Source: Victivallales bacterium (GTDB lineage: Bacteria > Verrucomicrobiota > Lentisphaeria > Oligosphaerales > Oligosphaeraceae). Taken from it: DNA of 22,117 nucleotides. The notes beneath the pieces are model-generated. The model worked only from the letters and a program-made list of their open reading frames with translations. It was not told where the DNA came from and made no database searches. Each line of letters starts with the position of its first letter. Position 1 is the stretch's first letter. This document shows positions 7,082 through 13,795 of the stretch, one piece after another. A program made the translations under genes and the position numbers. The stretch is from positions 1 to 22,117 of the forward strand of contig JAGCSE010000109.1 of NCBI GenBank assembly GCA_017964325.1. Reading direction: 5' to 3'.

Positions 7082-8326
7082 ATGGACAGACGAGATTTTA
7101 TCAAGCTGATGGCAGCTACAACAGCAGTTGCCGCAGAAGGAAGCCGCATTTTTGCTGATGACGCGCAGAAAAAACAGGAGGAAAAGATGAAAGTTCCAGA
7201 ACGCAACCGCAGACCATACAACGACGTGGATTGGGAGCATTCCTTCCAGATTCATACGACTTCCCATGGCCACTGCATCAATCAGAGGCAGATGGACGGT
7301 TATCTCAAACGCGGCTTCGGGTTTCTGACGCTTTCCAACTACTATCCGTCGGCGCCGTACTGCCCCGCCGGCAAGATGACGGTTAATTACTACCGTCTGC
7401 ACCATGATTTTCCCGTGATGGTCAACGGCCTCCGCACGGACGGGCCGTTTGACTGGAACAAAATCGTCGAGCCGTGGATTGGCGAAGTGGAGGAAAAATA
7501 CCGTGACGCGTTTCCGTTCAAGGAAGGCGGTCCGTTGTTCAACCCCTTGCCGGAAGGCATCTTGGAGGCTCCGAACGCGGAACATCACGGCTTCATCGGC
7601 AGTCCGACGCATTTATGCGCTCCAGGCTCCGCATTCGCTTCCGGAACGTTTGACGCGCGCAATTTCTACAAGTCCATGAGCCATGGATACCATTTCGGTT
7701 CGGGCGAACCGTGGCGGCTCGCCGTTGACCGCATGATCGACGGATTGATCTATCCGGACGGCGGCGGCGTCACCATCAACCATCCGGCGTGGAGCCGTCT
7801 GAAATACGACCATTTGATGGAGCTGCTGGACCACGATCCGCGTGTTCTGGGCATTGAAGTCTATAATCAAGGCTGCGTCAAGAGCGAGATGTATCCGTGG
7901 AGCAAAGCCTATTGCGAAGACTACTGGGATTATGCGCTAGGCCTTGGACGGCAATGCTTTGGTTTCTTCGTTCCGGACTGGAGCGTCACGGAGGGGACGA
8001 ACGTCCTGATCGTGAAGGAGAAGACGGTCCATGAATGCCTGAAGGCGTACCGTCAGGGCAACTGGTTCGGTGCGATCAAGGGGCGCGGCATCCTCAATTT
8101 CACGAACATCCATTTTGACGGCGCGATGCTGTTGGCCAAGACCGACAAGAAGGCGCGTTTCCAAGTCATCTCCAAGGAGGGTGTCGTGTCGGAAACGGAA
8201 TCCGACAAACTGGATTTCAAGATCGCCAAGGAAGATTACAGGAAGCACATCTTCTTGCGCATCAAGGCGTTCGCGACAGATGATAGCGGCGAGATCATCT
8301 ACTCGCAACCGTTTATGCTGGATTAG
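7082..8326 (+). CDS. Tat-exported PHP-fold protein (CehA/McbA-like)
   Basis: The protein has 414 residues. MDRRDFIKLMAATTAVAAEG is a twin-arginine signal (RR at 3-4). The start at 7082 is preferred over the ATG at 7070 because GGAG (7072-7075) lies 6 bases before it and overlaps the earlier ATG. The body resembles PHP metal-dependent phosphoesterase-type proteins of the CehA/McbA group: IHTTSHGHC (57-65) at the position of the HxH motif, a GFGFLTLSNY strand, INHPAW (232-237) like the conserved NHP motif, and LGIEVYNQG (256-264) like the family's IEVYN. The second motif has lost the usual DH (it reads LSNY), so metal binding may differ. An AGGAGG (7176-7181) lies just before internal Met36 (7187), a possible second start without the leader. 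It is the first gene of the glycan cluster. Confidence 0.75.
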   Translation: MDRRDFIKLMAATTAVAAEGSRIFADDAQKKQEEKMKVPERNRRPYNDVDWEHSFQIHTTSHGHCINQRQMDGYLKRGFGFLTLSNYYPSAPYCPAGKMTVNYYRLHHDFPVMVNGLRTDGPFDWNKIVEPWIGEVEEKYRDAFPFKEGGPLFNPLPEGILEAPNAEHHGFIGSPTHLCAPGSAFASGTFDARNFYKSMSHGYHFGSGEPWRLAVDRMIDGLIYPDGGGVTINHPAWSRLKYDHLMELLDHDPRVLGIEVYNQGCVKSEMYPWSKAYCEDYWDYALGLGRQCFGFFVPDWSVTEGTNVLIVKEKTVHECLKAYRQGNWFGAIKGRGILNFTNIHFDGAMLLAKTDKKARFQVISKEGVVSETESDKLDFKIAKEDYRKHIFLRIKAFATDDSGEIIYSQPFMLD

Positions 8327-8354
8327 TGGTTAGTGGTTAGTGGTTAGTGGTTAG
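8323..8354 (+). repeat. Heptanucleotide tandem repeat TTAGTGG (4 full copies plus TTAG)
   Basis: Four exact TTAGTGG units run from 8323 to 8350, followed by TTAG. The array includes the stop codon of the preceding gene (TAG, 8324-8326) and fills nearly all of the 35-base gap before the next ATG at 8362. It also places stop codons in every forward frame. No other Shine-Dalgarno sequence is visible for the next gene. Confidence 0.97.
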
Positions 8355-8361
8355 ATAAATC

Positions 8362-9999
8362 ATGAAATCGTCTGTATTGTGTATTATATCCGTATGCGCG
8401 ATGGCTTGCGCGGAATTGTGGGAGCCATCATCTCCGAAACTGATTGAATTTTCATGGAACTCGCCTGATACCAAGTATCTGCGTGAACACGTCCAGGAGA
8501 TGGAGGCGCGAACGCCATACCATGGTCTGGGCATCCATGTGATCGCGAAGGCGATGTGGGAAGGCAAGGAGATCACCTGTCGCCACAGCACGATCTTTTC
8601 GCCGATTCCATGGAAAAAGGAATGGTTCGCGCAGGCAATCGATGATCTTAAATATACGGAATTCAAGCAATTTACGGATAATTTCATCCGCACAGGCGTC
8701 TGCCCGGGCAATGTCTCGCTGTTTTCGGACAGCGACTGGGAGGCTGTCTGCAACAACTTCCGCATCATGTCTGAAATTGCAAAGGAATGCGGCATGAAAG
8801 GACTGGCGTTCGATCCTGAAGTCTATGGCGAGCAACTGTTTCTGCACAAAGAGTCATGGGGCCATACGCTGGAGGAGTCCAGACGGCAGGCCAGATTGCG
8901 CGGACGGCAGTTCGCGGACGCCATTTTCGGGCCGTTTCCAGACATGACGTTCTTCTGCTTCTTCTGGCATAGCCATGTCCAATTTGCATTCTACAAGGTT
9001 AAAAACGACGGCTACCGTGACACGTTTATCCATTTCATGAATGGTGTCTATGACAACCTGCCGCCGACCGTCACGATCATCGACGGCAATGAAACCAATG
9101 GCTATCGCGCCGCCGACGGAAAGGATTTCCAGGCGATGGCGAATCAAGTCTTCCATACCTATCTGACCGCCGTGGACGAAGCGAACATCGTCAAGGCGAA
9201 GACGCAGACCCATCTGGCTCCCGCGTTCTATCTGGATCCGTATTTCATCAAAAGCGACAGTTCGTGGGCGAAGAGACTGGATTGGGACGGACATCCGGAC
9301 CGCACGTTGTATTTCCTTGAAAACATGAAACATGCGATGAAAGTCACGGACAAGTATATCTGGACATGGGGCGAAAACGGCTCCTGGTGGCGTGACAAAC
9401 CAGACCAGCCGTTTTCATGGGAAAGCCGCTCGCCAGGCGTCACCGAAGGCTTGCGGTGGGTTTTCAATCCGGAAAAATATGCTGCGAATGCGCGGGCGAG
9501 ATTGACAGGCAATGAGCCTAACTTGTTGAAAAATCCAGATTTCGAAGATTTGACGGGATATGACGCGACGGCGGCGAAGCCACGCGTGCCTCATTGGGCA
9601 TTTTGGCAGTCCGCCCAGTCTCGCGGGACGTATGGTTTGGATCGCGGGGCTGGTTCCGCCCATGGCGCATTCTTCGCCAACGTTCTTAACGCGTGCTATT
9701 TGCAGACGTATCCAGTCGTTTTCGGCGAGAAATACGTGTTCAGTGCGAAAATCTGGCGGGAGAATCCGGACGAGACGGCGACGCTCAGATTCCGCTGGCA
9801 GGACGCGGATGGCAAATGGTGCTGCGAGGAGGAGGACCGGACCGTGGAGGCGGGAAAGCCTGACGCGGACGGATGGTGCACGGCGAGCGTCTGCGTCACC
9901 GTGCCCGCCGGCGTAAAATTCACGGCGGTGTTGCTCGGCGGAGCGGATGTGAAGGGCAAAGTGATTTTCGATGACGCGAAACTGGTGAAATGCCCGTAA
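8362..9999 (+). CDS. Secreted uncharacterised protein: probable TIM-barrel domain plus C-terminal CBM4/9-like domain
   Basis: The protein has 545 residues with a Sec signal peptide (MKSSVLCIISVCAMACA, cleavage near ELW). Residues ~25-375 look like an alpha/beta barrel: FSWNSPDTKYLREHV (30-44), GMKGLAFDPEVYGE (144-157), DGNETNGY (241-248) and KYIWTWGENGSWW (331-343). The acidic residues in FDPEVYGE and the Glu in WGEN are candidate catalytic residues, but no known family was recognised. Residues ~386-545 begin NLLKNPDFED and end VIFDDAKLV, the usual signature of a CBM4/9-type carbohydrate-binding jelly roll. It lies 35 bases after the PHP gene and 25-28 bases before the GH78-like gene, so it is probably co-transcribed. 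No Shine-Dalgarno sequence is obvious; the gap is a heptamer repeat. Confidence 0.75.
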   Translation: MKSSVLCIISVCAMACAELWEPSSPKLIEFSWNSPDTKYLREHVQEMEARTPYHGLGIHVIAKAMWEGKEITCRHSTIFSPIPWKKEWFAQAIDDLKYTEFKQFTDNFIRTGVCPGNVSLFSDSDWEAVCNNFRIMSEIAKECGMKGLAFDPEVYGEQLFLHKESWGHTLEESRRQARLRGRQFADAIFGPFPDMTFFCFFWHSHVQFAFYKVKNDGYRDTFIHFMNGVYDNLPPTVTIIDGNETNGYRAADGKDFQAMANQVFHTYLTAVDEANIVKAKTQTHLAPAFYLDPYFIKSDSSWAKRLDWDGHPDRTLYFLENMKHAMKVTDKYIWTWGENGSWWRDKPDQPFSWESRSPGVTEGLRWVFNPEKYAANARARLTGNEPNLLKNPDFEDLTGYDATAAKPRVPHWAFWQSAQSRGTYGLDRGAGSAHGAFFANVLNACYLQTYPVVFGEKYVFSAKIWRENPDETATLRFRWQDADGKWCCEEEDRTVEAGKPDADGWCTASVCVTVPAGVKFTAVLLGGADVKGKVIFDDAKLVKCP

Positions 10000-10027
10000 T
10001 TTTTTGGGAAAAACGGATTGCATTATG

Positions 10028-12265
10028 ATGGATAGGCGGGAGTTTATCAAATGGATGGCCGCCACGGCGGTTGTCGCTGAAAGAGGCGGTGTGTTTGCGC
10101 AGGACGCTCAAATGAAGCAGAAGGATAATAGCATGTCGAAATGGATTTGGTTGTCGCCATTTGTGTATCCGCAGCATCAGCATTGCCGGAAAGATACGTA
10201 CAGTTCGCCGAAAGTGACGGACGGGCCTGGATTCGCCGTCGTGCAGTTCAAAAAAGTCGTTGACTGCGGCGGTGCCGTGGATTCCATCCGTTTTCGGGCC
10301 AGCGGCGACACGCGATTTCGCATTTTCTTGAATGGCGAACGGCTTTGGACGGGGCCTGCCGAGCCTGGAAGCGACTGGATCCAGCCGTCCACGCCGCCGC
10401 GGTATTTTGCGGATGAATATGTCTGGAAAGCGACGGATGGCAAGAAGCCTGCCGTCTTGGAATTTTTGGCGGAAGTGCGATTGGGGCCGATGCGCGGCAA
10501 TGAAATGTCCAGAGGGCAGGGCGGCTTCCGCATGGATGCAGATGTCCAACTGGCTGATGGAAAGCATCTTGTGATTGGAACTGGGCCAGATTGGCAGTGC
10601 CGTTTATTGTCGGGCTGGCAGAATGGTTCGACGTTTGACGCACGTATTCCGGCGATTGAATGGATTGATGCAAGAGTTGTGGAAGACATTTGGCATGAAG
10701 ACGTTGCACCGATTCCCGTGCGGGATGAATGGACGGTGAAGCCGTTGGAAGGCGGCGAACTCGTCGTTCAAGGCGGCGCGACGGCTGATGCCCATGCGAC
10801 GTTCGATCGAATCTACGCGGCGTATCTGGTCATGGAGGCGGACGCGCCGTGCGAGATCACCGCCCGAATGTATGAACAGAATCCGCGTGCGCTTCATGCA
10901 ACGGAAAAGGCGATTCTGACTGGCGGCGACGGCGGTTCGCGTTTTTGCAGTCTGGCTTTGCAAAGCATTGGCGGTGTCCAATGGAATGTGCATAGTTTGG
11001 ATGCCGCAAAAGCCGTCCATGCAAAAGTTTATTTGATCGCCACCTGCTATCCGGTGAGACAGGAAGGCAGTTTCCATTGCAGCGACAAAGGGCTGGACGC
11101 CGTCTATGATGTATGCAAATGGACGTTGCAGATATGCCGTCAGACCATGCATTTGGACAGCCCGAAACATCAGGAGCCGCTGGCCTGCACAGGGGATTAT
11201 TATATCGAAGCGATGATGACAGCAGGAACATTCGGCGACATGAGGCTGGCCGCTCTTGATGTTTTGCGTACGGCGCAAGTTTTACAGCTCAGCGATGGAC
11301 GACTTTTCCATACAACATATTCATTGATATGGGTTCACATGATGTGGGAAGTTTACCAATTCACTGGTGACAAAGAGCTGTTGAAACAATGCCTTCCCGC
11401 ATTGGACAAGCTGCTGGGCCGTTTCCGGAAGTACATGGGAGAGAACGGCTTGATCGATAATCCACCGGACTACATGTTTGTCGATTGGCTGGTGGTCAGC
11501 GGGCAATCCATGCACCATCCGCCCAAATCATTGGGACAGACGGTGTTGAACTGCTTCTACCACGGTGTGCTTCTGGATGCGGCCCGCGTCTATGCGGAAT
11601 GCGGCAAAACAGCAGTTGCGCAGACGTGCAACGAACAGGCGGCGGCATTGCAAAAGGCCTGTCGCGCATTGCTTTATGATTCTGAAAAGCAACTTTTCTT
11701 TGACGGGCTGCCTGGAACGGAGCCGGCCAAAGGCCGTTGGATGCCGGCGAACACGCAGGAACGGCATTTCTCGCGTCATGCCAATACGTTAGCCGTGCTA
11801 TGCGGTGTCGTGACGGGAGATGAAGCCGCAAATCTTCTAGAGCGGACGTTGGACAGCGACATGCAGGAAGTCCAGCCGTATTTCATGCATTATGTATTGG
11901 AAGCGGTGGAAAAATGCGGGTTGTTTGAAAAGCGTGGCTTGGGCATTTTGCGCAAGTGGATTCCGCTGGCGGAGGAATGTCCGCGCGGACTGAAGGAAGG
12001 CTGGATCGCACCGCAGGCGGACTACGGCTTCGACTATTCGCATGCATGGGGCGGCACGCCCGCGTGGCAGCTTCCTGCCAGGTTGCTTGGTTTTAAGATG
12101 TTAGAGCCTGGTTTCGCGAAAATCTTGCTTTCTCCGCGGCTGTGCGGTTTGGAATGGTTCGACATTTCCATGCCGACGCCGAAGGGCATGCTCCGCTGCC
12201 ATCTGGAAAAAGGCAAGCCGCCGCAGGTGGATTTGCCGGCCGGATTGGCTTGCGTCACGCAGTAG
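10028..12265 (+). CDS. Tat-exported GH78-like alpha-L-rhamnosidase
   Basis: The protein has 745 residues. A Tat leader (MDRREFIKWMAATAVVAERG, RR at 3-4) similar to that of the 7082 gene is followed by beta-rich N-terminal domains and an (alpha/alpha)6 barrel. The motif DSPKHQEPLACTGD (377-390) matches the GH78 signature usually written DCPxRDERLGWTGD. The key Glu (383) and the last Asp (390) are kept, while the Asp before the Glu is Gln. Late in the barrel, SHAWGGTPAW (671-680) matches the GH78 SHAWGAxPAYWL motif. Family members release L-rhamnose from pectic or glycoside substrates. The start could also be ATG 10025 (one residue longer) or TTG 10004; 10028 is chosen by comparison with the other Tat leader. 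AAGGA (10121-10125) precedes an internal Met36 (10133). Confidence 0.82.
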   Translation: MDRREFIKWMAATAVVAERGGVFAQDAQMKQKDNSMSKWIWLSPFVYPQHQHCRKDTYSSPKVTDGPGFAVVQFKKVVDCGGAVDSIRFRASGDTRFRIFLNGERLWTGPAEPGSDWIQPSTPPRYFADEYVWKATDGKKPAVLEFLAEVRLGPMRGNEMSRGQGGFRMDADVQLADGKHLVIGTGPDWQCRLLSGWQNGSTFDARIPAIEWIDARVVEDIWHEDVAPIPVRDEWTVKPLEGGELVVQGGATADAHATFDRIYAAYLVMEADAPCEITARMYEQNPRALHATEKAILTGGDGGSRFCSLALQSIGGVQWNVHSLDAAKAVHAKVYLIATCYPVRQEGSFHCSDKGLDAVYDVCKWTLQICRQTMHLDSPKHQEPLACTGDYYIEAMMTAGTFGDMRLAALDVLRTAQVLQLSDGRLFHTTYSLIWVHMMWEVYQFTGDKELLKQCLPALDKLLGRFRKYMGENGLIDNPPDYMFVDWLVVSGQSMHHPPKSLGQTVLNCFYHGVLLDAARVYAECGKTAVAQTCNEQAAALQKACRALLYDSEKQLFFDGLPGTEPAKGRWMPANTQERHFSRHANTLAVLCGVVTGDEAANLLERTLDSDMQEVQPYFMHYVLEAVEKCGLFEKRGLGILRKWIPLAEECPRGLKEGWIAPQADYGFDYSHAWGGTPAWQLPARLLGFKMLEPGFAKILLSPRLCGLEWFDISMPTPKGMLRCHLEKGKPPQVDLPAGLACVTQ

Positions 12266-12321
12266 AAAGGATGAAGCGTTTCCGCTTGCCAGTCAGCAGA
12301 GGACGATTATATTTTTACAGA

Positions 12322-12349
12322 TTGTCAATAATACAAGACAAACTTAATT
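12322..12349 (+). promoter_or_regulatory. Weak candidate -35/-10 promoter before the lipoprotein gene
   Basis: TTGTCA (12322-12327) and TTAATT (12344-12349) are spaced 16 bases apart in the AT-rich 112-base gap after the GH78-like gene. TATAAC at 12349-12354 is a better -10 hexamer but lies 21 bases from the -35. If real, this would make the lipoprotein gene the start of a new transcription unit. Confidence 0.28.
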
Positions 12350-12377
12350 ATAACAACCATCATCACAGGAGACGACC

Positions 12378-13613
12378 ATGTCTTTTTTCACTTTCCATAA
12401 GCCGTTGCTTTTGAATGCTTGCGTTGTCATATCCTTTCTGACGACGGGATGCACTGCCATCGAGGAGACCGTCCGCGGCTCCGTCATCATTGCGAAGGAG
12501 AAGATGGGCATACAGACTGCAATGGCCGCTCCCGCTCCTGCGCCACGCGCCGCCCAAAGCACGGAGGCCATGTTGGACGCCGAAATCGAAACGCCAAAAT
12601 TCACGAAAATCTGGCATGGAATGGACGAATTGGTGACGGACTATGAAGATGTTCTGTCCGGAGAAGACAAGTCGTGGTTTGGCCGTCGGACCAAGAGTCT
12701 GACGAATTCCGCTTTGAAGCTGATCGCCAGCAAGGCGGGCATGGAGAGCTATGAAAAGATTCTGGACCTCCAAAAGAAAATCACGGATAAGAACAAGGAG
12801 AAGAACGACTTGCAGGCGGGGCGTCTGGGCTATCCTGTCAGTTCCGCGAATCCTTTCGCCATGACGCGTGAAAAATGCGACAAGAAGATCCAGGAGCTGC
12901 AGGGCGATGTCAAGGAATGCGAATTGGAAATCAACCGGCAGAGCAAGTTGCTGCTGGCGGATTTGAACCGTCATGGGCAGGTCATGGACGAAAAGCATTT
13001 GAATTACTTGCTGAACGCGGCCGGCGGCGATGATGTCATGCAGATGATGAATCTGGCCATCATTTTGAAGCAGGTCCAGTATGCCATCGGCAAGCAGATC
13101 AAGGCGGATCCGCAGTTCAACGGCGCTCAGCTGCAACGGTATGTCGGCATCCAGCTGGTGCTGCTGCTGGCCTATCAACAGGCCCATACCATTGGTATAG
13201 AGAACATCAACGACAAGTATCTGCCGCGTCTGGCGGACATCCAGAAGAAGGCGGAGGCCAACCGTCAGGAAGCGTTGGCCTTGTGCGCCAATTCACAGGA
13301 TGGCGCGAGTTATCTGGACCAGAATCTGAAATTGAGCGAAAACACCATCACGATCGCGAAGCAATATCGCATTGCATTGCAGGAGATGGCGAAGAGCCTG
13401 GAGGCTTCCCGCGCGAAAGTTGACCGCAATGTCGCGGTAACCCGCAACACCTTCAAGACGGTCACGACGGGGGCCAGTCTGCTGAAGCTCATTCAGGAGA
13501 GCTCGCAGGATTATTCCGAACTCATCAGCTTCAATCCGCCGCTCTTGGAGACGATCTACTCCGACCAGATGATGGAGGCGTTCCAGCAGGTCTCCGCGCA
13601 GCTGAAGAACTAA
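12378..13613 (+). CDS. Helical lipoprotein of unknown function
   Basis: The protein has 411 residues. The N-terminus is a lipoprotein signal: hydrophobic LLLNACVVISF, then LTTGC with the lipid-modified Cys at 25. A short Ala/Pro-rich linker (about 49-59, MAAPAPAPRAA) follows. The rest is almost entirely predicted helix with heptad-like charged stretches (for example DLQKKITDKNKEKNDLQ, and CDKKIQELQGDVKECELEINRQ), suggesting an extended coiled-coil bundle in the periplasm. No catalytic motif or known family was recognised. AGGAG (12367-12371) lies 6 bases before the ATG, a good start. It sits between the GH78-like and GH51-like genes; a structural or scaffold role on the envelope is possible but not shown. 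Confidence 0.8.
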   Translation: MSFFTFHKPLLLNACVVISFLTTGCTAIEETVRGSVIIAKEKMGIQTAMAAPAPAPRAAQSTEAMLDAEIETPKFTKIWHGMDELVTDYEDVLSGEDKSWFGRRTKSLTNSALKLIASKAGMESYEKILDLQKKITDKNKEKNDLQAGRLGYPVSSANPFAMTREKCDKKIQELQGDVKECELEINRQSKLLLADLNRHGQVMDEKHLNYLLNAAGGDDVMQMMNLAIILKQVQYAIGKQIKADPQFNGAQLQRYVGIQLVLLLAYQQAHTIGIENINDKYLPRLADIQKKAEANRQEALALCANSQDGASYLDQNLKLSENTITIAKQYRIALQEMAKSLEASRAKVDRNVAVTRNTFKTVTTGASLLKLIQESSQDYSELISFNPPLLETIYSDQMMEAFQQVSAQLKN

Positions 13614-13618
13614 TCACA

Positions 13619-13747
13619 TCTTATCGTCTTGCGTCTTTTTGCACGTCTCGCGTCTCACGTCTCACGTCTCACGTCAAACTACGTCATTGCGATGCCTGAC
13701 GTCCCCATCCAGACATGAGACGAGAGCGGAGAGAAGAGACGATAAGA
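13619..13747. repeat. Heptamer CGTCTCA array inside a long inverted repeat
   Basis: The 182-base gap 13614-13795 holds this structure and nothing else recognisable. Units CGTCTCG-CGTCTCA-CGTCTCA-CGTCTCA run from 13644 to 13671, with related units CGTCTTG and CGTCTTT at 13625-13638 and a trailing CGTC. Outside them, TCTTATCGTCT (13619-13629) and AGACGATAAGA (13737-13747) are perfect 11-base inverted arms, and GAGACG sequences between 13715 and 13740 complement the heptamers. The transcript could therefore fold into a long imperfect hairpin. Confidence 0.85.
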
Positions 13748-13795
13748 CTGTAAGAAAAAGATAGAGTTTTGGGGCTATTTCGGGAAAATAGAAAC

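Noticed and set aside
8323..8354. CRISPR-like array
   Set aside because: Units are only 7 bases with no spacers, so this is a simple tandem repeat.
10004..10027. TTG start for the GH78-like gene
   Set aside because: It would add eight residues before a complete Tat leader and has no ribosome binding site.
13769..13795. TTG start for the GH51-like gene
   Set aside because: ATG 13796 gives the N-terminus expected of the family; the extra nine residues have no supporting signal.
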